The position numbers were made by a program, and so were the translations under genes. From the NCBI GenBank assembly GCA_034769895.1, contig CM068367.1, positions 112,948,654-113,012,653 on the forward strand: a DNA stretch of 64,000 nucleotides, in the 5' to 3' direction. The stretch is from Magicicada septendecula. Lineage: Eukaryota > Arthropoda > Insecta > Hemiptera > Cicadidae. The notes under the pieces are model-generated. The model ran no database searches. It was not told the origin of the DNA and saw only the letters and a list, made by a program, of their open reading frames with translations. Position 1 is the first letter of the stretch. Each line of letters begins with the position of its first letter. Shown here one piece after another: positions 49,613 through 61,739 of this stretch.

Positions 49613-49716
49613 CGATATGAGGGTGATAGATAGATAGGTAGATAATAATAACTTTATGAAGTGTGCTGCATACTAATGAACCTAAAGTTAAGGGCTGTAT
49701 ATAATATATAAATCAA

Positions 49717-50290
49717 CATCATCATCATCAACTTCACTCCAAGGATTAAGCCCCAGTGGCGTATCTAGAATTTGGCCTTGGCAGGGGGATCCGGGATCCC
49801 GTTGAGTCGGCTTCATACAAAAGAAAAACCAAGTTGAGACTAACTTATTACCTACTATCTTTAAAGTGGCTGAAAAACTTGAGGTAATATCCTGAAATCA
49901 GTTCCATTAAAGTAAACGGTAATAACACAATAAAAGTACGCGTTACTGAAACATTGTTTAAAAGATATTTACTGACTGAATTTATTTTCCTATATTTCAT
50001 ATTTCAAACGTATACGCAAATGCTGTATAATAAACGTGTGTGTATATTTAAAAAAATAATTACTAGATAGAAAACGCAACAGAAGAAAATAACAAAAGAG
50101 CCTAAAAATTAAGAGATTAAAGAAATCTCCCTCAACTTTTTAGTTCCTCTGGGGGGCGGTCCGACCCCGTTCGTATCCCCCGTAAATACCTCCCTGTTAA
50201 GCCCTAGTGGACCTGTCCGGGAACTCAACTCCTTCATTTTCCATTTCGCTTATATCTGACCGCTAATACGGGGTCGGTAATCTGTTATTT
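49717..50290 (-). mobile_element. non-LTR 3' end split by a hAT insertion
   Basis: On the minus strand, sequence 50290-50205 plus 49753-49731 (with the insertion removed) leads into a (GATGAT)n tail at 49730-49717, the kind of tail seen at 42.25 and 48.13 kb. This is the pre-existing host sequence of the hAT element at 49754. Confidence 0.5.
49754..50196. mobile_element. hAT-type non-autonomous element, 443 bp
   Basis: Left end CAGTGGCGTATCTAG; right end, reversed, CAGGGAGGTATTTAC. Perfect 8-bp target duplication TTAAGCCC at 49746-49753 and 50197-50204. Interior AT-rich and non-coding. CAGTGGCGTA-type ends are typical of hAT elements in animals. Confidence 0.85.
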
Positions 50291-50384
50291 CGCATGCTGT
50301 CCAAGTGTTCGCACCATCTTCAAATATTGTGAAAAAATCAGATTTTTAGTTATTTTCTATTGTTAACATTTACTTTCCTTATCT

Positions 50385-51005
50385 TAAAACAAAAGTAATG
50401 GGTTTTTCTGGGGCAAATCATATTAGAACAAAGATTGTCATACAGGATTGGCTAATAGAACAGGTGCCAGATTTCAAGTATCTAGGGTATAATATGCTGC
50501 ATTAGGCTTACATATCAAGATGATAAGGAGGTTGAAAGCAAAATTAGTCTCTTCCAGTCGCTTTGTGGATGTATAATTAAACACTTGAAGGAGAAAACAA
50601 GGAAAGAGACGCAATTGAAATATTATAATGTAATGGCCATACCTCAACTACTGTATGGTAGTGAGACTTGGATTAGAAAGGCCAAAGATATATCTAGAAT
50701 ACATGGAGCGGAAATGTGGTTATTGAGGGCTGTGAAGGGTTGTACCAGGAGAGATCTTATCAGAAATGATCATATTAGAATAGAGCTAGGCATACTAAAA
50801 GCTTAAATGAGAAAATCTCCCGGTACAAAACGGAGTGGCGGTTACGCGTAGAGAGAATGAATACAACCAGATTTTCAAGAAGAGCCCTTGACTATCATCC
50901 AAGGGGAAAGAGAAGTGTGGGAAGACCCCGTAAACGATGGTTGGTTGAATTCCATTGCGACTTTGACAGACTACTAGCCTAAGCCGTAAAGGACGACGAC
51001 GACGA
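50385..51005 (+). pseudogene. non-LTR retrotransposon RT C-terminus
   Basis: Reads KVMGFSGANHIRTKIVI, LIEQVPDFKYLGYN, then frame-shifted QDDKEVESKISLFQSLCGCI, then an open stretch with MAIPQLLYGSETWIRKAKD and EMWLLRAVKGCTRRDLIRND. A one-base shift near 50800 leads into SLNEKISRYKTEWRLRVERM, SRRALDYHPRGKRSVGRPRK and a stop at about 50981, followed by a (GAC)n tail at 50996-51009. This is the post-catalytic part of a non-LTR polyprotein; the catalytic domain is truncated off. Best preserved of the tail fragments in the window. Confidence 0.85.
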
Positions 51006-51009
51006 CGAA

Positions 51010-51480
51010 CGTTTACTTTCTGATTTAGGAGAGAATGCCCGTGTGTCCTTCTTAATAATTTCATTTCTGCGCCGTGAACTTTGTTTTCTTTTTAACCGAA
51101 GGTCCATATTTCATTTACATATCAATTCGTAAAACAGACATAATATAATACTGCAAACTGCAGTTCTTTAAAACATTGTTCGAACGTTAACTAATTTGTA
51201 GATACTAATTAATTAAGAAGATGTAAGAAAGACGTCGTGTAGCAAGTTTTTTGCGTACTTTGGTTGCAAAGTTACTTACGGAAATGGTCATAATATAAAT
51301 GTGAAGTTGAGAACTTTAACTATGATTTGTGACACAATTCGAAAAACGATAGGTCACATTTGTAGAAGAGAAAAATTATATTAATTAAAATTTCATAAAT
51401 TTAATTAAGAAAGTTGTGTTAGTGGTTATAATCACAAGCAGAATAATCACTGTTGCGCCACTATAGAAAAATTATTCCGA
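51010..51480. other. AT-rich intergenic
   Basis: No coding sequence or clear repeat recognised. Confidence 0.45.
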
Positions 51481-51900
51481 TTAGCGCTTTCAAACTTCAC
51501 AGCTCATCGTCAGATCGGAAATAAAATTTCATAAAGCTCTGACGGAGAAATATAAATATTTCAAATTCATAAATATCATCACTTGTATGTGGCAGAGAAA
51601 TTTGGGTTATCAAGAAAATAGACAAATAAAAAAAACCACCAGCAGAGATGAGATTTCTAAACGCGGTTATATTTTTGAAATGAAGATGTAACACAAGAAT
51701 TCGGAGCATTCGCTGTGGACAAAAGATTAAAGAATGCCGGCGAGCATATACGGCTCATGGAAAGTGTTTTGATAATGTGCACCAAGACCAAAAAGGAGGA
51801 TTGACTCTTCAGCGCAACCTCAAAGAAAAGAATTGTAGCCTATAGGACGACCACGAAATTAATAGGGGATCGAGAAATAGGTATTGGCTAGAAGAGTCCT
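51481..51900. mobile_element. possible Penelope-like remnant
   Basis: The minus strand at 51513-51488 reads CTGACGATGAGC ... GAAAGC, again the CUGANGA...GAAA pattern with a weak AGCT/AGTT stem. Downstream on the plus strand KIKECRRAYTAHGK (about 51727-51768) faintly resembles a GIY-YIG C-terminal segment. Weak evidence; could be chance. Confidence 0.25.
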
Positions 51901-54290
51901 GACGAAGACGAGTTCTGTAATAACGTAAAGACTACATAATTTTTCAAGATATTGGCTAAGAAAACTGAAGGAAATTACTCTAATACAGTAACTACTTACG
52001 CTTATATTTGTATGTTTCAACTTTTTTCTTGTAAAAATGATTCTTTGAAACATTTTAAATTAAAAAAAATGATTAAATTCTAGTTTCTTTTCTTTCCAAT
52101 AGCTTCGACACAAGTCTCTCAAAAGACGTTCGCTATACCTGCTACTGTAAATTGTTTTGCAAGGATTCTAGTTTAATCCCAAATTTAGCAATTTATGCAC
52201 CGCCATTTTGTCAGGTGTTTCGTACAATTGGCCTAATGAAGGTACTGAAATCGGTCAGTGAAACAGTTTTAAAATAGAATTGTTTTGATAAAAAGATATG
52301 TTTAGACCAGCGGAACAGACAAAGGCAGACATCCAAGTAGTGGAGAATCATTTAAGGATTCATAGTAGGTAATAGAGATTCAGTTTTTAGGGCTGTTATA
52401 GAAGAGACCAAAGAAGAACCGACTTTTGCACTGCATATAAAATAAACGTTAAACTATACCAACATTTGTAAACTATTGTAAGGAAATGTTTCTGAGAACG
52501 GTACATAAAATACGGTCGAATGAGAAAATACGCAACCACAAGAGATGTACTTGTTTATAGAGCTATGAGTACAGAGAGAGAGAAGTCTCTAGAGGTGAGT
52601 GACAAGGCTTGTTGGACGCACGATAAAGTAAGGCAATAGAAACGATGTTCCGCACAAATCAGAAACGTTTGCTGGAAATATTGGCGGCGTGTGATTGCTG
52701 TGTAATACAATTCCAAAACTGCCGCTGCCGGCTAAATCAAATAATGTCACCTGAAACGAAACGAATCCATGTTCACCCCTCTGTTAATAACTAAAGATTG
52801 TCTGCCGTCTAAATTACAACGTTCGGCGAACAATTTTAGGGAAACTAAAATATACCTACTTGTTGATATGTTTTGCACTCCTTTTTCTATTACCTTCTTC
52901 AACATTTTTCATGTTTACTCATAGTACCGGTACTTTTCTATTACTATTTTCATGTTCTTTTTGTAAGATAATTTCCCTTTTCCTTTCCTTTCTGATTGGT
53001 TCAGCTAATTTACTATTATAATATGATTTAACATTCATAGTAATTTGTAGACATCACGTGGATCAATAACACTAGAGATCAATATGGTTATATCGACTAG
53101 AGATATTACGGTTTATAGTTTCATAGTTCAGATACTGTAAACAAATAAATTCATATTTTACACATCACGTAGGCCTATAGATAAGATTTGTGCATGTGAA
53201 ACACCCCCCCCCCCCAAATAAAGAAAAAACACACACAAAAAACATAAATTATATATTTCTAACTCGCAAAAACCTATAGCTTTCCGAACGACTGCCTGTT
53301 GCGGAATGGCGTCATTAGTGCCTAAGGGGTGACATGTAACATTATGCTATTATTAAATATTTAGTTTAAATACTTGTTGTAACAGTTATTTCTGTGATAA
53401 GTAAATTACTTAATATAATACTAGTTTACAATCAAAATTTGTTTTTCCTGACTTGGAACATGTTACGAGCATTAAGCAGTTTGCTCGTCAACAGCCAAGT
53501 TGTTTTTCTAAGTCTTGTAAGATACCTGTGTCCTGGTTGGTTGCTGCACTTAAGTTTTGTTTGGTTATATTAGTTTTGTATGGTTTTGTTTGTGTATGAC
53601 TTTGTTTCTTGAGTGTTTCCAGTGTCTAGTGTTTTATAAGTTGATTTGTATTTGTTCTGGTATTAGTTTGTTTTGTATTCATTGTTTATGAACATTTATT
53701 GTATGATAAAAAATGTTTTCTAAACGAATAGGGCAATTATTTAATGTTATATAAGTTTCAATCTTAATAATATGAATAATACAAAATATTGTAGAGATGT
53801 ATAGTTATTTTTGCATACTCGTGTAATTTAAAGACTTAAGTAACTGATTAAGTGTAGAGCTTACGATGACTTAATACAGAAAAATCAATTTTTATTTACA
53901 GTACTAAGTATTAGGTACTACATTAGAAACTTTTCGATTACCACAATAAAATCATTAATCAGTTCGAGAATTCAAAATATTCTTAGCATCGATTAATCGT
54001 AAACAAACCAACCATATTTCTCCTCGAATCAACATAAGAAATAGACACTTATGAATATCGTCTTAGTGTTGATGTCGTCCAGTTTCATTTTATGGTTAAT
54101 CTATACGGTTTAGCCTTGGTTTACCATTTTACTACATAGTTTAGCCTTGTCTGCGTCACAGTTGACCTAAGTTAAGTCTTTATCCTATTTCTAAGGCTTT
54201 CACGGACGTCATCATAATTATTGAAATTAAGATCCGGGTTATTGGCCCGTGGCCTACTATAATTATCATTCTGACAGATGTTGTTATCAG
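51901..54290. other. intergenic, no gene seen
   Basis: AT-rich throughout, with a poly-C run near 53203-53213 and several 'taggcct' words. No readable domain on either strand. Confidence 0.45.
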
Positions 54291-54294
54291 ACGT

Positions 54295-54385
54295 TGTTAT
54301 CACATCTGGAGGCCATCTTCAGTGAAAACGGTTTTAAATACGGTATTCGTCAGTGAAACCACAGTATTGTGGCAGAGCCTTTGAA
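54295..54385 (-). repeat. decayed relative of cassette B
   Basis: The minus strand has CCACAATACTGTGG, then CTGAAGATGGCCTCC and AACGTCTG, the same order as cassette B (CCACAGTACTGTGG, CTGATGATGGC, GAAACGTCTG), but the GAAA box is GATAA. It sits outside the satellite. Confidence 0.45.
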
Positions 54386-55019
54386 AGATTAACAAAATTT
54401 GTGTATTGTTATCACTTATGTACATCCATAAAAAGTATTAGATAAAGGCCTGTGTAGATGTCCTAACACATATTTAAAGCTAGGACGAAGAAGTAATTTG
54501 TCATTTACGTTTTATAATTTAAATTAAACTAAAAAGCGAATACCGTAGTTTGAAAATTTTAGTGTTTACTTTATGATTGTCTGGTTTACATTTTTTTTAC
54601 TAAAAAAAGTAGGTAGTGTATTGTAATTGGGGTTTTTGTAATTGAAAAATTATGTAATATTGAAAATGATCTAACAATAAATGTATTTCGTTCAATATAG
54701 TGAACAAGTTTTATGGAGATTGATTACTCATAGGCTTTCTTGGAAGAACGTTTTTAAGTCTATGCATTATTGAAGGTTTCTAAAAACAAATCAGCGTTTG
54801 CGTTGTTACCGCCTTCAGGTTACCTTACATTATATCTTGGGATGTCATCGTAGCATCTCCGGCATTGTCTCAGTCTGACAAATGAGGATGCGCCATCGTA
54901 AACGTTTGTTCTACAGAAAAATAAAACGACGTGGGTTAAACCGACAAAAGGGTGGTTATTAACGTTGAAGATTCTCAAACGGACGGCCATGTTCTGCAAC
55001 TGCCGGAATACAGAGTCCT
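54386..55019. other. intergenic, no gene seen
   Basis: AT-rich; no recognisable coding sequence. Confidence 0.4.
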
Positions 55020-55220
55020 CCTAAAAGGTATGTAGAACTAGGGGAAACCAAGAATGCGATGGAGAGACAAACGATCCTAAGAGGATGTTAGAGGTTTGAA
55101 GAGAGAGAAAGAGAGGGAGAGAGAGACAAAGACAAAGAGAGGGGGCGCCTGGAAGGTAACCGAGGAGGCCAGAGGCCAGGGCTCGACATGAGCTGTTGCG
55201 TCATTGCAATGGAACGGATT
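55020..55220 (+). pseudogene. probable non-LTR C-terminal fragment
   Basis: RMRWRDKRS in one frame, an expanded GA tract (55097-55145), then RRPEARARHELLRHCNGTDYF resembles the GRPxxRWRD ... ARxxxGLxxxGxxxx ending of several non-LTR proteins. Frames are broken. Moderate to low certainty. Confidence 0.4.
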
Positions 55221-55620
55221 ATTTTATACTTTTTATATAGTGCGAAGGGATATGAAGATTTTACTCCAATTTAGTAAACTGATATAACTACTTGATGGTT
55301 GATATTACTTAGTAGCGCGTAGTGGATTATTGTCCTTGTGTAGTAGGTTTGTTGAATTAAATGTGATTTGATGAATAAAATTTGTGGTTGTTTTACGTCT
55401 CAGGAGATCTGAGATTTTTCTTTCAAGGTCGCTTCTACCTTAACAATACAGATTGCGTTACTACACACACAACTGTCGGATCAGATTACTATAATCTGAA
55501 TAACTTTATTGTCTACGTAGTACAATGTATGAACTCATAGTTATGTGGTAAATCCGTCTGCACATATGAGAAACGTATTCCGGTTTCGACTACAAAAGGT
55601 AAATCAACACTGTTAAGCCA

Positions 55621-55985
55621 AACCGGTGTGTGATGTACTTAGACGTCACTCCTGATCGACGCCTAAGCTTCAGAGCCCACGTGTCTAATATGTCCAACGC
55701 GCCCGCGGCGTTGAAACCAAATTATTTCACTTTCTTTCTCATCGAGGGTCAGTGCCAGTTGCGTACTAAACTCTTAGTCTATCCGCTCTTTCTCAGATCT
55801 GTCCTCACATACGCAGCGCCCGCTTTCTGGTCCCTGTACAACCATACGTTCTCCAACGCTTGGAAGTATTTTAAATCCAGAACCATCCGCTACATCTCCA
55901 ACTCTCTCTGGTTCGTCCGCAATGACGCTATCAGGGGATGGTTGAAGATTCCTTCGCTTGACGAGTTGTAGGCGAGCAAATCCTG
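55621..55985 (+). pseudogene. Jockey-type non-LTR RT C-terminal fragment
   Basis: MYLDVTPDRRLSFRAHVSNM (YLGVTLDRxLxFxxHV in the family), LRTKLLVYPLFLRSVLTYAA PAFWSL, then FKSRTIRYISNSLWFVRNDA and LKIPSLDEL give the standard order of the Jockey-clade RT C-terminus (thumb and following region). Starts mid-protein, so 5'-truncated. One continuous frame of 113 codons. Sequence to about 56230 is GC-rich and probably the frameshifted remainder and 3' UTR of the same copy. Confidence 0.85.
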
Positions 55986-56230
55986 CTTCCCCAAGCGAAG
56001 GATCTCCAGACTCCCCTGGTTCAGCATTTGCGGATTCAGACTCCCTCCGATTCAGACAACACAGATGCTGCATCCCTTCCTTCCGCCTTAATAAAAAAGG
56101 AGCATCCCATCCCGTAACAGAAGCGCAAGACCTCTACCAAGGCACTACGAAGCAACAGGGAGTCACAGGGTTCGCCCTGACGCTGCGACCACTGGGGCAC
56201 GTCATTGTCTAGTGCCCCAAACATCTGGAC
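55986..56230 (+). other. probable 3' part of the Jockey-type copy
   Basis: Same raised GC content as the RT fragment, with shifted pieces; returns to AT-rich DNA at about 56230. Boundary inferred from composition. Confidence 0.45.
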
Positions 56231-59200
56231 CTGGACGTGTTAAGCCAACTCACTTTTGTAAACCTAAAATATTCAGCACTTAATGTAAAAACAAACCTTA
56301 GTCTAATTATTGAATTTGGTTAAACCATCTGCTTTTTATATTATTAAAACATCTCACAAAGTTACGTTATTATTCGTTAAAAAAATCTACTCCTAAACTG
56401 CCAAATTAAATTGAATTATATTAGTGAACATACTTTTTATGTGACTGAAATTTTCCAACTCTCTCTGAAGCAATAACGAAGTTTTATTTCTTTCAGTCAA
56501 AGTTTAGTTTACGAGAGAACATCTCATTGTTATAACTTCACCCGAGTTTCTGTTGTTCACAGCCATAAGCTGTTCGGGTACGCCTGCTATTCACACTTAC
56601 ATTAATAGTGACAGTTTGTCGTCACATTAAATATTATCTCTCAGTATTTAAAGAAATACTTAGTTTCAGTTTAAATTATACTTTGGAGAAAACATTTCTT
56701 AAACTTATTTAAGAAATTTAAACTTATTTAAGTTTTGGAGAAAACTTATTTAAAAGCATGTTGTCAATGGGTATAGATTTCTGTCTATCTGTCTCTGCTC
56801 CTTCTCCCACCCCCTCTTGATTTCTCTTTATCACTTATTTTCTCTTTGTTTCATTGTCTCTGTTTTCGTTAACACCTTTTCCCGACTGATTTTTAAATTT
56901 TAGTGTGAATTGTTTGTAGAATTATTTTTGTTTTTAAAATCTCTCTTCGTTTATTACTCTAACTTTTCTAATTTCAACTATTTAACATGATCGGTTGTAG
57001 GGATTTCTTCCTTTGCTATAAGTCTGTCCGTCTCTCTCGACTGAGGTTTGTCTCTGTTAAATGTTCAGTGAGTTTTATCACTTGTTGACTCAATCGAAAA
57101 AGGGATTATTATGATGAAATATGATTTAAAACAAGAATTTTCACAAAATTCTCTTGTTGCAAGAGAATAATGCATTGTTACAAAATAAGTGTTGCTGAAA
57201 AAATACCATCCTACAAGCCATATAAATTCTCAGCATCGTCTTCTCGACCATAACGTAAGACATGGTGAACATTTTGAGTAGTTTTCCCGGCTTTTTTTAC
57301 CAAAGATTCTGTACTTACCTGGAAGAATGTCATTCGTTTGATGATTCTGGGGTGGTAACTCTAACTGAACAAAAGTTGTTCTGCTTAACTCTACATATGG
57401 TTTACTAAAAGCAAAGCAAATTCTTCTAATCGCACCGCCAAATACATTTGTAATTAGTACATAACAAGTCTCATAAACGGTCCGGCATTAAGACAGATTT
57501 CTCCAATTGGGCTGTAACAGCAGTAATAGTAATAGGCAGTAATAGGCTGTACCTATGTGCGCGTTTGTAGGCCTACGTGACAATATACATAATTTGTTAC
57601 GTAACAACCGATCACAATACAGAGGGATATAGCCAGGCAGTAATTACGTGACAGCTGTATGTAGTTACTGCTGTAGGCCTATAGAGTCATTATCAACTGT
57701 CCATAACGATGTCCTATCTGGATCGTGGTCACAGTAATGCGACCCGGTAAGTGTGGTTAAAATGAGTTATACATCATTTTGGTAATGTACGTGTTTGCGC
57801 GCGTAATTATATATCAGTAGGTGTTATTACTATGTAATTATGTTAATGTACATTATTAATGATCGTTGTTCTGGTATTAATAATGTTAAATTGTATAATT
57901 AAACTTTGTTGTTTAATGAAGAAAAAACTTTTGCTCTAATTTTAATCTATTGTGTCTGTTGATATTTATGTTGTGTGTTTATTCCTCGTATTTGTTAAAT
58001 TTATTAAAATATAATTTTTATATCTGAATGGCTCTTCCTTATCTATTAATTCGAGGATTGACTGAAGAGAATTATTGAGTCCATCTGTTCTAATTTGAAT
58101 GTAGCGGTTGGATTGTCCCATAACAAATTCTCAACGTTATAAAAATCTCCGCTGGATGAAAAAATGCTTTCGCTCGCGTACTTATTCGATGCCTCTTTGA
58201 AGAAATTTACAATTACATTAATAATGTACAGCTTTAGTATTCAACTACTACTCAGAAAATGTATAAATTTAAGTATACCAAAGATTTGTTATAAATGAGC
58301 GCAAACTATTAAAATATGTTCCGGTATAAAGTAATGCAAATAGTCACCTATAGAGTAACGGCACAATATTTTTAAGTTGACTATTGTAACACCACAAAAT
58401 GTTACATAACCAAAACACACACCAGAAGGGTAAAATATGACACTAAAGTTGTAAAAGTGAATAATTGTAATGAATGTAACAAAGAAGAGAAGGGACCAGC
58501 ATAGAAGAAAGAAGAGGAGGGATCCCAAGAAGCAGTGATGAATACACTGCATGACACTACAACTTAAGAACAACGACTGACTATGACTAATGGACATGCA
58601 AAGTTCAAAAATAAGCTGTCAAGCGAACCAGTTCATGACATTAATGTGTATAGTCTTATATAATAAACTAAATGACCAATGACTGTAATAAAGTAAACAC
58701 AACAACAGCATTTTGGCTGAAAATAGAAGAACAATGATGTATAAATAACAAAGACTATTACTATACTAGCTGTAGCCACAAAGCTATAAAAGCTAGCTTT
58801 ACTAACAAAGATGTGACAATTTAGAATAAGGATATTATAAACGGAAGCCTTGTGTGTATAAGCAACTTCCTAATTAAATAAAATGTAATTAGAAATAAGA
58901 GTAAACAGGGAATAAACCTGGTTCTATAACTGTATCTAGACCCTGCATAAACGAATTTATGTCAGTAAATTAATAGGGAAACAAGACCCCTAATTAACAT
59001 TAAATTTACAGAGTAGTAAAAATAACGAATAAGGTGTGAAATACCACCACTCAATTAATATTGTATGCCTTTAAAATGGGTAGGCCAAGTAAAAAATTAT
59101 TTAAAGAATAAGGAATTGTCAGAATAATGTATTATCATAATTATACTAGGATTTAATATTGTTCAGCTGTAAACAGCTTTAATTGTAATAATGTATGTAA

Positions 59201-59520
59201 TTTTATTCGTGTAATCATGTTCAAAAGAGAACACAGAGATAAATAAGCAAATGTAAAAGATAGGAAAATAGTCGCATTTTGCATTATGAGCAGACGACAG
59301 TAAGAAACCATGTTTCAAAACACTAGTTTTATGTATTGTCAGTGAAAACTAGATTCAAACCGACATTAAGCCACATCAAAATAAAGAGCAGAAAATAATC
59401 TTTAATTTGATGATAATAACTTAGAGATTGGAATTGTAATAAATTAATAATGAGTGTAGCATCATTTTTTAACCAGATTTAAGAAATTGTCAGTGAATAC
59501 AAACAATAACGACAATCGGG
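56231..59520. other. intergenic, no gene seen
   Basis: AT-rich. GTAGGCCTAC-type palindromes near 57568-57577, CT-rich part 56775-56850. The longest open frame (58289-58597, minus) is hydrophobic and low-complexity without a domain. Confidence 0.45.
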
Positions 59521-59549
59521 TACAGAAAGCGCGCCGGTGGCGGCTAACG

Positions 59550-59700
59550 AAAACATTACGTCACTGTAACGGAATTTTGTACCAATCACAAAAGAGTTTA
59601 CTCAGCGAGATTTGTTCCTAAACGCGATCGAGAAGCGAGGTATATAACCAGAGGGACGATAAAAATTTCGCATTCGCTTCCTTCTTCACGAGCTGACAAG
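59550..59700 (+). promoter_or_regulatory. promoter-like cluster: CRE, CCAAT, TATA
   Basis: TTACGTCAC (59556-59564), ACCAATCA (59581-59588) and TATATAA (59641-59647) in order and spacing usual for a plus-strand Pol II promoter; start expected near 59670 (CGCATTCG). The patch is GC-richer than its surroundings. No coding exon follows within about 4 kb, so it may drive a gene with a long first intron, or be the U3 region of an LTR element (see AATAAA at 60498 and TGGCGCCCA at 60719). Confidence 0.5.
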
Positions 59701-60497
59701 TTACGGCTCGGCGTTGTCTTATATTTTAATAATCTATTACAACACAATAGTAGTAAATACTTTAAATTTTATCAAAATAATTATTGGAAAGACGATTCAT
59801 CGTATAAGAGTGCATCGAAAGTTAATAGTGAATCTTTTTAAACAGTGCGTGTATTCGGAACGAGCAAATTTAACTTAACCTGTAAAGGCAACAACCCATT
59901 ATCAGTAAGAAGAGGGTAATTTCTCGTTTCCAAGTGCGATTAAAGTGCAGCGTATTAGTGATCAATATAATCCGATCGTTTAGGTGGTTATTTTTAATCT
60001 AAAAGATTAAAAAAGCAAGGTAGTACAGTGACGAATTTTATTGTTTATCTGTCTTCCACTGATCGTAACTATTAACACATTTGTACTGACGCAAAAACAA
60101 TCAAACAATTAATAGCGAACACTGTATCCATTTATTTAGAGGATTTACTAATCCGATGTAAGAATATATGTGTTAGAATTAGATATTACAATATTAATTA
60201 GGATATAAGCAGACGAAATTCTCGTTAACCTAAAATATAATTGCAAGTTTTTAAAGAGGCCAATAATGAATTACTATCATAGTAATATCTATTGAAAGCA
60301 ATTAATAACGTTCTATTTTGTATTTTCAAGAACTTACCCTTGAGGTACTTAGTCAAATAAGAGTAAAATTTTGTTAATAAACATAAGAGTTTTTATATTG
60401 TTCTTAACTGAGGTAGACCAGTCAGTAGATGGATACGTTGACATCCGAACTGTATTATTGTAAATATATTTTTATTCTATCTGTTTTTTGAGGGTAT

Positions 60498-60503
60498 AAT
60501 AAA
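60498..60503 (+). promoter_or_regulatory. possible polyadenylation signal
   Basis: AATAAA followed 25-35 bases later by a GT-rich stretch (CCTTTGTGTTC). Significant mainly with the upstream TATA box and the downstream primer-site-like motif. Confidence 0.3.
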
Positions 60504-60718
60504 CCCATAATGTTATACAGCATAACCTTTGTGTTCAATTATTTCAATTTAGATAAGTAAACCTCAGTATAGCATACACTGAGACAGAAAATTTTCTATA
60601 CACTATTTGAATCATTTTAAATGCCATAAGCATTTAAACAACCGTAAAAAGTGAACATATATAAATTTAAAATTAGAAATTTATTTTTTATGGGAACTTT
60701 TCTCGAAGAAAACTCATA

Positions 60719-60727
60719 TGGCGCCCA
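60719..60727 (+). other. primer-binding-site-like motif
   Basis: TGGCGCCCA two bases after CA, as at the junction of many insect LTRs with the tRNA primer site. Nine bases only; chance match possible. Confidence 0.25.
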
Positions 60728-61674
60728 CATAACATTCAAGGTGTTATAAAACCTTGTTTACAAATTTTGAACTGGTCAAAGAGAAACTTGACAGTTTATT
60801 CAGTGGCGGTGAACGTCGGAACATCAAGTACGACAACCAGGTACGTGAAAAGTGTTCTTTATGTTAATTTATTTGTCCAGACAACACTTGACTTTGACTT
60901 ACACTGACGACATTTTTCCACAGAAGAGGAGTTCGACGCTACCGTTACATTCATTAACAGACCAGCAAAGTATTATTTTATCCATAACAAATTATCACAC
61001 GATAATTAAATCACGTTTATCAATTATTATAAAAAATAATTGCTGCATGTAACACAAGAGACTCCATTAAACAATTAAACAACTAAATCTATAAAATATA
61101 TAAATTGAATAGAGGGGGATCTAGTTTAGTTACACTATTAGCTATTGTCCTTGCCAGCTGTCGTCAAGGTCAAGCTCGCAGATTGGTACCGGCGTGTATA
61201 CATTCGATCTTCATCTTAACCCTATTCGTTGAGGTTAAATTTGGTTTCGTAGTTTCTATTATTCTTGCGGCTCACCGACGTCTTCTGGATCTCCGTGAAT
61301 ATAGAACGAATCCTGATTGTAGCTTACATTCGAGAAATAAAACACATGGATATGATTTTGGTAGTATTAATATTTAATCTTTGCAAAATTAATTCAGTTT
61401 AGGAAAAATTGTCATTTCGAGATACACGCTAGCAATAATCGATTCTTTATTTCAGGGTCAATAGTAAAAATGAAGTAAATATATAAAGTGTGAATTTTTT
61501 TGGCTGCTACGAAAGGTTCCATTCATTAATTAATAACAAACAATATAGAGTACATTACAATATAATAGCTTAATACTTATGATCTAATGTGATATTATAA
61601 ATAATTATAAATGCTGAATAAAATGGCTTGCAATATTTCGTTTCGTTAGGTGCGCAATGCATTCTGGCTATGGC
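60728..61674. other. AT-rich sequence, no gene seen
   Basis: TTATAAAA at 60743-60750 with TTCAGTGGCG near 60799 and donor-like CAGGTACGTG at 60838 could be another weak transcription unit start. The open frame at 61105-61377 shows no domain. Confidence 0.35.
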
Positions 61675-61709
61675 ATGACGTCATAAACATGGCCGCCTCG
61701 TGGTCAGTT
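61675..61709 (+). promoter_or_regulatory. CRE plus YY1/Pho-like motif plus initiator
   Basis: Perfect palindrome ATGACGTCAT (61675-61684), AAACATGGCCGCC (61685-61697) and an insect initiator TCAGTT (61704-61709) within 35 bases. A T-rich tract follows as after 36.8 kb. Suggests a plus-strand start near 61706; no downstream coding exon seen. Confidence 0.5.
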
Positions 61710-61739
61710 ATTGTGTGTAAAATTGTTCCCAATGTATTT

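Noticed and set aside
49378..49620. 80-codon frame with Arg-Glu repeats
   Set aside because: Driven by the (GA)n microsatellite.
55774..56224. Minus-strand frames over the Jockey fragment
   Set aside because: Shadows of the plus-strand RT remnant; they show no domain.
61105..61377. 90-codon plus-strand frame
   Set aside because: No recognisable domain or similarity, and no splice or promoter context specific to it.
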